A DNA stretch of 64,000 bases, from the NCBI RefSeq assembly GCF_009727055.1, contig NC_052354.1, positions 35,863,185 through 35,927,184 of the forward strand, read 5' to 3'. The notes beneath the pieces are model-generated. The model worked only from the letters and a program-made list of their open reading frames with translations, made no database searches and was not told where the DNA came from. The position numbers and the translations under genes are program-made. Origin of the DNA: Benincasa hispida. Lineage: Eukaryota; Streptophyta; Magnoliopsida; Cucurbitales; Cucurbitaceae. Of this stretch, positions 48,715 through 60,032 are shown piece after piece (the stretch's first letter is position 1; every line of letters begins with the position of its first letter).

Positions 48715-51294
48715 TAATGACAAATCTCAAAGATTGACATCCCACCCTAAAATTTGTTTCATTCAAAGATGGAATAAAAAGTGAAACCTTTTGGATAAAA
48801 AAAAGGTTCTTTTTCCTCTTTGATCTCTTATGAATAGAAAATATTTTGTTCCATTAAAATTTTTAAATCTACTCGCCCCTTTTAAATATAGGATAACCTT
48901 GTTTCTTATATTCACCTCTATTGTCTTATCACAGTCATAACTTGGTTAGTCACAAGTTTTACTATATACAATACAATAATATAAAGGAGTCAATATGCAA
49001 GTCAAAATTATTATTTTATATCTAAAGAGTGTGAATAGTTTTAAAAGTTTTAAAGATAATAAAATTAGTTGAACATCAAAATAGCTTAAGTAATGTTTTT
49101 AAAATTGTAATGTATTAGTTTGATTATTTAAATGATAAGTAAAAATGAGAATATTGAAGATGGTGACATATTCTATAAATATGGGGTTGGAAAAAGAAAG
49201 ATGAGAAGAATGGCTTTGGACCTACGAGCATGTGCACTGAATTAAGATGGGACAAATTGGATAATTCATATTACAAATAATATGTTTTTCTTATTATTAG
49301 ATTAAAGTCTTTTAATAAATCTTACCTTTAGTCCTCCAAATTATTTTTTATCCAAATTAATGCAAGAAAATACAATATGTGAATGTGTTCTAAAAAAATA
49401 TATAATATCAATCGTAAATAGTGACAAGTTTTTTTTTTTAAAAAAAAAATCAACAATAAACTAATCTTGGAGACTGAATTTATGATTTATTGAAAGTACA
49501 GAGACTAAAATTAGTTAACTAAAAGTATAGTAACTAAAATTGAATTCAAAATATAAGGACCAAATGGTATTTTAGGTATTATTATTATTATTATCATCAT
49601 CATCATCATCATCATTATTATCATTATTAGGGAAATTTTCACAGATAGAAAAAATTTCAAACTATTTACAGAAATAGCAAAAGAAAAAAAGATACCGATA
49701 AACACCGATAGACTTCTATTAGCGTTAAACTTCTATTAGCGTCTATCAGTGATAGACTTCTATCAATTTCTTTCACCGATAAACTTCTATCAGCCTCTAT
49801 CAAAGAAAATTATAATTTTTCTATTTTGTGTAAATATTTTCTATTATTTTTCTATTTTGTCATGTACGAAAGTCAATAAATTTATGTATTTTTAAAACTA
49901 CTCACTTATAAATTATTTCTATTGAATTATAAAGTCTCCATTAACAAAATTTATGGATTTGTCACTGCTCATATGTCATAACTACAAATACAAAACATGG
50001 AGTAATAACCTTTTGATTTTTAGTTCATTCTTTTTAAAAATTAAGCTTAAAAATGTTACTTTTGATTTTCTTGTTTTGTTATTTGTTTTTTATAAATATT
50101 CTAAAAATTCAAGTCAAATTTTAAAAACTTCTTTTATTTTAAAGAGGGCATTCAAAGTCATGTGATCATGAATATAGGGAATATTTTACTATTGCAACAT
50201 TTTTTTAATTATTAAAAATATAAATATAACAAATAATTTGTTAAATTACCATTTTACTAATTTATGTATTTTGAGACTCATTTTGATTTAGACATTCTAC
50301 TTTCAAATATTTAAATTTTAGTCTATGTATATCCAATAAATCTTTAAATTGGTCATCGTAAGTTTGAAGTTATGTTAAAGGGGCAATTGTAACTTTAATA
50401 AAAAAAATAAAAATAAAAATTGAGCGTGTATTCCTAGGTTTTGCTTTTTTACAAACATGTCAAAAAACTTTCACAAAAAATTTGATTCCTATCTGATTTC
50501 TATGTGATTATTATGTGATTGCTATCTGATTTTTATGTGATTGCTACGTGATTGTCACACTTGCAATAATAAAAAAATTGAAGTCATGACTTTGATTTCT
50601 TAAAATGTATTTGTCATACAATTCAATTTTCCTATGTTAAATTGGTCATTGTTAATTTGAAGTTATGTTTTTATGATATCGGATTTGGTAAAATAATAAT
50701 AATAATTTTAATTTAAGAAAAAACATTAAGTGAATATAACTTCTAAAATTTATAAAGCAAAGATAAATATATACTAATTTTTTCTTAAAAAATTAATCAA
50801 AAATTAACTAAATGAAGAATTAACGGTAACAACTGGCATTTGAGTGTGTTAGTAATCACGTAGCTTATGATTCAAATTCTTCTTCCTCCAATTGTTATAT
50901 TAAAAAAAAAGTTGTATAAACTATGTTTAAGATATATTTAAAGTATAACTTTTAAAAGTTGAATGACTATGGTAAAACAAGTAAACAAAAAGAATGAACC
51001 CAAAATTTTAGCTTAAATAATTTTTTGTTGAAGTAAATTTGTATAGCCCTTCTCACATGCAATGTATGGGCAAAATGACAAAAATTGGTGGGCACAATTC
51101 AACACATTGTTCTCACAACAGTGATTGTTACACAAAACCCTATTTCTCTAATTGATTAATTGCACTTTTATAATTCAATCAACATTTCTTTTGGATTTTT
51201 ATTTATTTATCTTCTGAAAGTCTTTTTTTTTTTTGGGACAAATTATCTTCTAGATCTATTTAGCGGCTATTATGGCTTGATGTGCGATGATAAG
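48715..51294. other. Gene-free AT-rich intergenic DNA
   Basis: Contains an ATT/ATC microsatellite (49577-49628), a TCTATCA-rich repeat (49630-49860), and repeated TATGTGATTGCTA-type phrases near 50490-50560. No gene supported. Confidence 0.55.
49630..49860. repeat. Dispersed repeat with TAGACTTCTATCA microrepeats, copy 1
   Basis: It opens GGGAAATTTTCACAGATAGA. The centre has GATAGACTTCTATCA-like words in both orientations; CTATTTTGTGTAAATATTTT lies near the end. The same order of phrases occurs at 60603-60830. Confidence 0.6.
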
Positions 51295-52191
51295 TAGGGG
51301 TGCTCATCAAAACCGATGAAATTGAACGGAATGACAAAATTGAATCAAACCAAACTAAAGATTTGGATTTTACTAAGGTTCGGTTTGGTTTCAAATTTAA
51401 AATCAAACCGAATAGAACCTTTTAGATATAGTAATAGTATATATATTATAAAACCATTAAAATTAAGGGTGTTTAAATAATCCGAACAATCTGGACTACC
51501 CAACCCAAAATGTAAGGGTTGGGTTGGGTTAGTTTTGTTCTTGAGTTGGATTGGGTTGAATTTTTCTATTTTTATTGGGTCGGGTTGGGTTGTAGGTTGG
51601 CTAAAAAAAATTTGGGTTGACCCAACCCAACCTGAATTTTATATATATATTCCTGTTTATTTAAAGTTTGATTTCTTTGTATTGATTAATTTTTGAATTT
51701 TTAATATATTTTTTTAAATTGTTATGATATTTGTCTTTGTTTAAAGTTACAATAAATATCATAGATATTTGGTATTTAACATTTTAATTTTATGAGATTT
51801 TAGTTATTAGTCATGTGTATATAAATTTACATATTTTTCATTAAAAATAAAAAATAAATAAGTTAGGACCTGACAACTCAGCCCAACCCAACCCAAATTT
51901 TAAAGGTTGGGTTGGGTTGGGTTAGAAACTTTATTTGGGTTATTTGGGTTGTCGATCAAATCAACTCGAATTTTCAGGTTGGTCCGAAAAATACTCTCAA
52001 CCCAATCCAACCCAACTCAACTCATGTACACCCCTAGTTAAAATCGAATGAAACCGATTATATATATTTCTTACTTTTTTAGGAAAATAGTACATGTTAT
52101 ATATAAAGCCAAAAATTGAAAACCAAACCAAAAATGAAAACAAACGGTTTGGTTTGATATTTATCCAAAACCAAAATTGTGAACAACCTTA
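51295..52191. mobile_element. hAT-like MITE (outer), interrupted by a second MITE
   Basis: Left end TAGGGGTGCTCATCAAAACC; right end as reverse complement TAAGGTTGTTCACAATTTTG. Internal phrases such as GGTTTGGTTTC and AAACCAAACC recur inversely. A clear 8-bp duplication was not found. A related copy lies at 61847-62131. Confidence 0.5.
51464..52036. mobile_element. hAT-type MITE (inner) with 8-bp target duplication
   Basis: Termini TAAGGGTGT (left) and TAGGGGTGT (right, reverse complement) match 8 of 9, typical of plant hAT elements. The flanks ATTAAAAT (51456-51463) and GTTAAAAT (52037-52044) form an 8-bp duplication with one mismatch. The subterminal DNA is rich in GGGTTGGGTTGGGTT and its complement CCCAACCCAACC. 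No coding sequence. Confidence 0.8.
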
Positions 52192-52247
52192 GTTGTTTGA
52201 AATGTATATACACACACAAAATCATGGCAAATTTACTTCTTGTATGG

Positions 52248-52885
52248 TAGAGATGTCAATTTTTCTCATAGTGTCTTTCTCGTCTAGATCTTCACCTTTA
52301 TCGTAAGCTAAAAAAACTTTAGTTTTATCGTAAGTTAAAAGACAAACGGGACGAAAAATGTATCTCCCATCCCCGTCTTCGCCCCGCCTCATTCTCCTTC
52401 TCCACCTTGTTTGTCTCCTTTTTAATTTATCATAATAATTTTTTGTTATGTGATTATTATTATTATATAAATATTATATTTAAATTTCAAATTTTATTAT
52501 TTAATGGTCAAGATAATAAATATATTTGAATTAAATTTTTAAATATGAATAATATATATAAATATTTTGATAGGTAATTATTTCTTTCTACTAAAAAATT
52601 TGAGTAATTTCTTTTTAAATTCTAATCGTTTATGTGGAATTAATCATATGAAAAAAATAACGAGAATTTTAACCATTTAATTAAAAATTTTCCATACTAG
52701 TCATTTAAATTAATTGATTTTTTTTAAAAAAAAAAACAAAAAAGAGAAAAAAGATTCCTATAAAGAACCTAATCCTACTGCAAGGACCCCAAGCCGATTC
52801 TTTCAAAATTAAATGAAAGTTTTTGTGGGAATGAGAAATGAAAGGGGCTCATCCTCGGCTCTCCCCTATCCTATGGACATTTCTA
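52248..52885. mobile_element. hAT-like MITE with TAGARATGTC ends
   Basis: Left end TAGAGATGTCAATTTTTC; right end as reverse complement TAGAAATGTCCATAGGA. Inside are CCCCGTCTTCGCCCCGCC near 52370-52390 and, near the right end, the related GGCTCATCCTCGGCTC. No clear target duplication. Confidence 0.5.
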
Positions 52886-53722
52886 TTTATTTGTGTTTAT
52901 ATTGAACCTTAGTTGTTAAAGTTTTGGTGTTTGACATTATTATTTAAGGTTATTGTGACATATGTCTTTTAAAATATTGTTTGACTTGTCTCTGGAATTC
53001 TCTTTCAAGATGTCACTCGAATTGTTGAGTTTGCAAAGTATTCTTTCCTTATTTAAGGATTCTTTCATTCTTTGTTTTGTGATGATCGATTTTTGGATGG
53101 TTATCCATTTATGGTGCATATATACGGTTGCTAAAGTTTTAGGGCTACACCCTTGAAGAATGTTGAGCCGCTTTGTAAGGTTGTGGGGGGAGAAGTCTTT
53201 CGTGTATGTCAATCCTTGTGAGTTTGATATTTTTTATTCATTTTACCGTTACATGAGAAATGATTCTCATACTCAAGAGAGTCTAAATTTTTCAAGTGAA
53301 GTAGTCTTCATTTGAAGGTATCTAAATACAAGTCTTAAGGGAGCCTAAGGTTTATTGATAGAAATTCTCACACTTAAAAGGAGTCTAAGTGATCTTTCGC
53401 TAATATTCTCACACTTAGGGTAGCTTAAATTTCATTGAGACAAAGTCTACCTAAGTGTGCATTCAAGAAGTTCAGTTATTCATTTGTTACTATAATGGAA
53501 TTATCTTTCATGGATACACTGTCCCTAGATGTAGGTGGTATTGCACTGAATTGAATTACCAAACTCTGTATTTTTGTTCGTACGTTGTCTTTCGATATTT
53601 ATCTTTGATATTCTCGAAATTGCTATAACTTCGTCTATAACAAATTTTGTTATATGTTAAATAGCAATACATAAGTATATACAAATTCTTTCATCAATAA
53701 AAATAAATGCAGAAATATTGAG
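52886..53722. other. Intergenic DNA without supported gene
   Basis: Phrases around 53240-53470 (TTCTCACACTTAAAAGGAGT, ATTCTCACACTTAGGG, TCATACTCAAGAGAGTC) recur. Two overlapping opposite-strand frames of 64 and 90 codons at 52940-53212 show no domain. Confidence 0.5.
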
Positions 53723-54044
53723 GGATCGTTTGGATTAAGGTTTTCTCAATGCCCAAGAATTAAGGAAGTCTGGGAATAAAATTAATGAGAATCAAGAATG
53801 ATTATGTTTGGTTGTGCACGGGAAAACAATGTCTATGTGGGAATTAAAAAAAAATGAGATTGTGAAAACAAGTCCATGAAGGTTTATGCCCAAAGTGGAC
53901 AATATCGTATCATTGTGGAGATACTTTAAGGGTCTTGTCCCTATCAAGCATTTTGTTGAAATGCTTGAATTTCAGAAGTCGTATTCAACATATTTATTTA
54001 TTTGTAGTTATTTACAAGTATGACCCTAGGGTTTAGAATGTGCA

Positions 54045-54054
54045 CTATATAAAC
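54045..54054 (+). promoter_or_regulatory. TATA-box-like site CTATATAAAC
   Basis: Good plant TATA consensus, followed 30-100 bp later by TTCTCTCTAATAA and CTTCTCTATCTCTACATT, which look like a transcribed leader. The upstream phrase GCCCAAAGTGGACAATATC resembles wording found in plant LTR-type repeats. Confidence 0.35.
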
Positions 54055-54199
54055 TCTGAAAACATTCTCTCTAATAATATTGTTCTGTAGCTAACATACT
54101 GTTAGTGAACCATGTATATCTGTGTGTCGATCTTCTCTATCTCTACATTCCCTTTTTTTTGTTCTTTAATTGTCAATTTCATAACAATACGATCCTTAA

Positions 54200-54535
54200 A
54201 TTACCTACACGATCGCTGAGTAACAAAACGCTATATGATCGCCTACCCAATGTTATACGATCGCCTACCAAATGTTATATGATTACTTACCAAATGTTAC
54301 ACAATTGCTGAGCTCGGCTACACGATCGCTTAGCTCTGCTACACGATCTCTAAGTAACAAAATGCTATACAATCGCCTACCCAATGTTATACGATTGCTT
54401 ACCAAATGCTACACGATCACTTACCAAATGTTACACGATCGCTGAGTAACAAAATGTTATACGATCGCCTACCAAATGTTATACAATCGCTTACCAAATG
54501 CTACACGATCGCTGTGTAACAAAATGCTATACGAT
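54200..54535. repeat. Tandem array of CGATCG-core units
   Basis: About a dozen units of 22-35 bp, of types CTACACGATCGCTGAGTAAC, TTATACGATCGCCTACC and AATGTTATACGATTGCTTAC. Six cores are exactly CGATCG. It resembles the copia LTR arrays in wording but is more regular. Confidence 0.85.
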
Positions 54536-54748
54536 TTTACGGCTGGAAGGAAGGAAAATCATGGTAAGAAGCAGAAGAAAAAATGAAAACCCACACTTCT
54601 CAATGGGTATGCAATTCCTTCATTTGTGTGGGTAAAAGATATCTATGAATTGCCTTTTCTAAGATAAATAAACAAATTCCACCAACCAAACATGGATTTT
54701 GTAAACTCATTCCCATTCCTACTCTCTTTTCCTCCAACCAAACGGCCT

Positions 54749-55751
54749 GAAGAATTGTTTTGAAAAACTGTTATATTTTAACCTAATTTATTTAATGAAA
54801 TGGGAAAGTATCGAAAAAGTCACAAGTCACAGGACGTGATCCCGTGATTGGCGAAGGGACGTACGGACAACGACCCATTACTTGTTCTTATTCTAATATT
54901 TACATCCAAATTAAAACTAAACTCTTCACAGATCAAAACACATTTCTCAATAAACATTAACTTTCTATTTTTAATGTTATAATATATTTTTTTCTATTTT
55001 CAGTAAAAATAATATTTTAAATGATTATTATTATATTCATTAAAAAAAACACACACACACAAGATTCAAAAGAGAGATATATATTTTTTTCTTTACTGTG
55101 TACACACGTGATCATGTTTCACTTTTGTTAAGATGGTTGTTAAAATTAAATACCATTTTTGTCGCTAATTTGTTACATTTAAATCATTTTAACTTTTGGT
55201 CACTTTTTAAATATAAAAAAATTAATTAAAATATTTATATGATATAATAAAATTTTACTGTCTATCTATAATAGACTAGATTATTACCTGTGTCTATCTC
55301 TGTCATAATAAATATATATAATAATCTAACTATATACTTTATTATATTTATAAATATTTTTATCATTTAAAATAATTTTCCTTCCAACTCTTTTGTATGT
55401 TTAAATGAATGAAAAAAAAACTTTTCAATTTTTCTACTTTCAATTAATCATAGAAAACATTATGATTAATTAATAATGATAATTTATAGTAAAAATTTGT
55501 AAAAAAAATAGTCTCTGTCTTTCACTCCAATAATGTTAGAATTTTATTCTTGCCTTTTTTAAAAAATTATTATTATTACGATTATTTCACCAAATTTGAT
55601 TAAAAATTAATTCAAGCTAATAGTAAAGACTATATTTTAAGATTTATTAATATCTAATGACTAAATTTAAATATTTAAGATTACATTAGTCAAAATGAAA
55701 TAAGGCTAAAATTACAACCAACGGTAAAAAGGTATTTTAAGAAGTATTTAA
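54749..55751. other. AT-rich intergenic DNA without supported gene
   Basis: Contains a CA run near 55050 and phrases around 55240-55380 similar to the TCTATCA-rich repeat family. No gene seen. Confidence 0.5.
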
Positions 55752-58245
55752 TATAAGATTGAATTACCAATTGGCCGGTATACTTTACTTCTTATTCTAT
55801 TTCGGTCCATATATTTTTCAAAGGAAATCGAATCCAAGATTTCCATGAGCAGCGGAATAGATCATTCTAAATTACAATCATGTATGAACATTACAATTAC
55901 AGTCGTATACAAAAACAAATAGTTATGCAATCAATACAAAAATTATAGCATGAACAATAAGAAATCAAGGAGAAAAGCTACGAATGTTTGTCGACTCGTC
56001 TCCATGCTCCTTGCTCACGAACGCTCAAACACAACAACCTCGAACGCTCGAACAACATGACCGCTCCGCAGAACGAACACCGTTTACTTGTTTGGTCGCG
56101 AACACCCCAGCAACACGAATGGCCTCCACAGAACCTCGACGGTGTCGAGTTGAATATGACACCACCAAGAAGGCTACCTTTGTATTATCGGTGTGAGAAT
56201 CCAGAGGGTGGGCTCTGTTTGGACTTGATTTGAGGCAGACGAAGGAGGAAACACCGATCATGTATACGATTGGGCAAGTGGGAGATGGCTGAGACTTATC
56301 GTATAGGTTGATGCTCAATCGTTTAGCTAAAGTTAAGCGATCGTCTAGCAAAAGCTAAGTGATCGTTTAGCTCATCGTTTAGTATCGTGTTAGTCGCTTA
56401 TAAAACACTACACGATCGTTTACTAAAACAAGTTGTCACTTAGTAAATCTGTATTTACTTGACAAACTCCGTGAGATTCTTTTTCCGAGAGAAAATCTCA
56501 AAATTACTTTTGCAAAACTTTTCAAAAAACTTACTAAAATTAAGAAAACAATTTTCTTTTTATCTCACGGTTACCATGTACCATCAATAACCTCTCACTC
56601 AATTGGTTATTAGAGAAAAATATTTAATTATCCAATAATTAATATTACTATCAATATAAATGATAAACAACTTATCATACTATATTTATAACCTATAGTT
56701 TTAATATTTCATCTCATAAAATATATAAACCATAGTTTTTTTTTTCTATTCCACGGTACTTAATGTAAATCTCATTTGCATTAATCATCCATTAGATGTA
56801 TGTCATACATCATACCGATCATATCATATATAATCAAAATACCTCTTGTCAATTTGAACATTTCAAATCAACACCAAGAACTGATCCTCAACTGAATCCA
56901 TTGAGCTACCAAGGAAACATTATGGACCTGTAGCTCGAAGCTCCAATGGTACGTGAATAATTGACTAAACACTTTAGTCACAGGATCCACCATCCGTTAA
57001 CTGCCAGGCACTCTATTAAAAACTAACAGCTGAACTCTCCTTACCACAGATATATTATGTGTCCATCTTAACCAATTAAAAGTGTGACAACACTTCATAG
57101 ATCGCTCGTAAGTACAGCTGGGCCAATAACGATTATGCTCCTATAGTTACATCTAACTTCTTAAGTACCACTAATCCCTCTAATGAACATATGGCTGAGT
57201 TTTCTCTTCCAAAGAGAAGTTGTGGCCACTATGTTCAAGTCCCGAAATCGGCCCTTAAGGGAGCAATCTCTCTACTTATCCCTGCTTGGGAAAAGGAGTG
57301 AATTCTATATTGTGGATTGAGTTCCTAGCTCCCAGATCAGACAAGTCCCCAAAAAGTTAGGCATATTGAGTTGGCAATCTGGGCACTCTCACCCATACTA
57401 ATCAAAAGACCGTCCTCAAAGGCAGGAGTTCCCAAAACACTCAGAATTGAAGTCGTGTAACCTATGGTCGTTTAGGTGAAATGCAAGTCTCTAGTATCAA
57501 CGGCGTTATATACAGAGTATAGTTATCTCGTGGTCCAGGTCTTATACAAACTCTTTGTATAGGACACCTCCGCTCGCATGTCTCCACATGAATGGTCAGG
57601 ATCTACCATCTGTAGTAGTTTACAACACTTGCAAACCCCTACAAAGCAGGGCGTATCCGTAGTGTCACCAGGATCAGGTATCTCACATTAATCCTTATAC
57701 TACAGACCTATTTAGGTTATCACTTAAGGCATGATCCACTTGTATATCACATATACATGCTTAAGTTCACATAAGATAACCAATGAATTTTATGTATTGG
57801 ATATGAGTAAATGCCAGAATTAAATAACAATTATTTTATTCATCAAACAATGTATATCTTTATAAAACAACGAGACTCCGGGAGAATTAGGACACCAATC
57901 CCAACATTTTCAAATGTCCAATTTTAGTCCCTATATTTATACTCAATTTTAGTCTCTATACTTATACTTAGAGATTAAAATTAATCTTTATTCTAAGTTT
58001 ATTGTTAATTTTTCAAATAATAACAAAAGTCACTATAAACTGCCCTTTTACAAAATTTCGAAACATATTACATTGTATTTATTTTCCATGCAAATTATTA
58101 TTATTTAACTAATTTCAATAAAAATTAACTTTAAACTAGCAATAAGTATACATTTTAAGATTTATTAAAAATATTAGGACTATTTTGGATATCTAAAAGT
58201 CAATGGACTAAAATAGAATGAGACTCAATTGGTACTTTTGTGGGA
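55752..58245. repeat. Foldback element split by solo LTR F
   Basis: With LTR F removed, the left end (GAATTACCAATTGGCCGG, then TTCTATTTCGGTCCATA) is the imperfect reverse complement of the right end (TGGACTAAAATAGAATGAG, then CTCAATTGGTAC). Phrases such as TCCAATTTTAGTCCCTATA are shared with other foldbacks here. Confidence 0.5.
55820..57906 (-). mobile_element. Solo LTR F of the copia family (2087 bp, reversed)
   Basis: On the minus strand it starts TGTTGGGATTGGTGTCC and matches solo LTR E throughout. It is flanked by TTTTC on both sides (55815-55819, 57907-57911). The other terminus reads GATTTCCTTT, degenerate against the GATTTCCTTCA of LTR E. No internal element sequence flanks it. CGATCG motifs lie at 56255-56425. 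Confidence 0.88.
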
Positions 58246-59216
58246 GGATGTGACAGAAGTACGAAATTCCGATTTCAACAAAAATATTTTTATTGACGTA
58301 TTTGCACATCTTCAACTTGAATATAAACATTTATTTTTGAATTAATAATTATTTTAAGCTTTAAATTAAAATTTTATTGATGGTTTTATATCACAAACGT
58401 CAATAAAACAAAAAAAAAAAATCCATATATCAAAAAATGCCAAAATTATAATAGTGTCAATACATATTCACTTCAACAAGTTAATATATACAAAGCTCAA
58501 AGTCATGATATCCTTTTATATTCGAAGCAAAGTATAGGCTAAAATGGTTGTTTTAAGTTCAAATTTAAAAAAATATTTTTTTGAAAAATCGATGACGAAA
58601 ATAGAATATTAAACTTAAAGTTAAGTCAAATGAACCATTTGAGGATTTAGAAACTAAAAGTAAAGAGACATTATTGAACTCGTGAACTAAAATGAGATAT
58701 AATTGGATTTATTTTTTAGTTAATTTTTTTAAAAAAAATATCATTACTTTATTTTGTTGTTCTAAACAAATTTGTCATCATTTTAATTCATCGCAAATAA
58801 ACTATGAAAATTGATGTAACAGGTTAATGTATAAATATTAAAAGACAAATATTGTTTATAACTATGTAGGAAATTAAGATTATAATTATCAGAAGTTAAT
58901 TTATACAATCAATTTTTGCATACATTATTTGTCACGTTAGTTTAATTACATAAATAATGTCACATATGTTTTCAATTTTTACGCATTAATTGTCAGATCA
59001 ATTTTCATTGTATTTTATCGTACTCTCTATAAGATTTTTGAGTTCAAAATCTAGAATTAGGAGCAATAATTAAAATTTACTTTGAAGTTGGATGATATGT
59101 TTATATAATTTGAGGATTAAAATATGTTTGAAACATGAAACCATGTGGGTAGGTTACACAAATGTTTGGAGAGAAAATTAAAAATTTATGGTGAAAAGAA
59201 AAAAAAAACATTTTTG
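57912..59216. other. AT-rich intergenic DNA without supported gene
   Basis: The first 330 bp are the right half of the split foldback element. The remainder shows no gene or repeat I can name. Confidence 0.5.
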
Positions 59217-59730
59217 GTCTATAGATTTTAGGTCTAGTTTCTATTTAGTCATTAGATTTCAAAACGTTACACATTTCGTTATTAAATTTTGAGTTTTATT
59301 TCAATTTAGTTCATAAATCTCAAAATGCTATAGTTTTACCTTTAACATTTGAGTATTGCTTCAATGTGGTCCCTATATTTCATGATTTACGCTTTTAACC
59401 TCGATTTTTCACTAAATACTCATTTTCCGTCTTTAAAATTAATTTAGGATAATAAATTAAAAATCGTAAAATGAATTATAATTAATTAAGTTTCACTATT
59501 TTTATCAATTTTAAAATTAAATTTAAAATTTCACTTCAGGATTATGTTAATTAATTAATAGAAATTGACGTCAATGATTGAAAGTGAGTATTAAATGAAA
59601 ATTGAGGTTAAAAATGTAAAATCTTGAAATCCAATGACCAAATTGAAACAAAACCCAAATCTCAAGGGTAAAATCGTAACATTTTAAAACTCATTGACTA
59701 AATTGAAATAAAACTCAAAACTTAAAGACG
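59217..59730. repeat. Foldback (long inverted repeat) element
   Basis: The left arm (GGTCTAGTTTCTATTTAGTC, later TTTGAGTTTTATTTCAATT) pairs with the right arm (CTAAATTGAAATAAAACTC and others) over about 200 bp each, with the axis near 59470. It ends where the next MITE begins. Confidence 0.65.
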
Positions 59731-59734
59731 AAGA

Positions 59735-60032
59735 CTCTGTTTGGTAACCATTTGGTTTTTTATTTTTTGTTTTTTAAAATTAAACCTATTTCACAAACAT
59801 TTCTAACAACGATTTACATCTTTTTTAAATACAATGGTTTAATTCTTAGTCAAATTCTAAAAACAAAAACAACTTTTGAAAGTTACATTTTTTTAGTTTT
59901 CAAAATTTGGCTTGATTTTTTAAACAATTGGTGAAAAGTAGATAATAAAAGAATAAATTTGGAGGCAGAAGTAGTGTGTATAGATTTAATTTAAAAAAAT
60001 AAAAAATAAATAAAATTATTATCAAACAAGAC
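59735..60032 (-). repeat. TTTGGTAACCA-family MITE, copy 5 (inverted)
   Basis: It starts CTCTGTTTGGTAACCATTTG, and the body is in the same orientation as copy 4 (TACAATGGTTTAATTCTTAG, TTTTAAACAATTGGTGAAAA). It ends TTATTATCAAACAAGAC. Confidence 0.7.

Larger units (their letters stand above)
53723..54748. mobile_element. Composite element with CGTTTGG-type ends and an internal CGATCG array
   Basis: The left end GGATCGTTTGGATTAAGG and right end (reverse complement) GGCCGTTTGGTTGGAGG form an imperfect terminal pair. Between them are a promoter-like stretch (TATA box at 54045), pyrimidine-rich leader-like DNA, the tandem CGATCG array at 54200-54535, and end-proximal phrases such as CATTCCCATTCCTACTC. 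It has no coding domain. It could be a MITE that received part of an LTR-like sequence. Confidence 0.4.

Noticed and set aside
51500..52020. Telomere-like repeats (GGGTTGGGTT words)
   Set aside because: Plant telomere repeat is TTTAGGG; these GGGTT words are in both orientations inside a hAT MITE with terminal repeats and target duplication.
52940..53212. Overlapping opposite-strand frames of 64 and 90 codons
   Set aside because: No domain, no splice or promoter context; they complement each other, as AT-rich DNA often allows.
56025..56351. Minus-strand 108-codon frame
   Set aside because: Falls wholly inside solo LTR F, in the conserved LTR block with CGATCG motifs; LTRs of this family have similar short frames that are not conserved as proteins.
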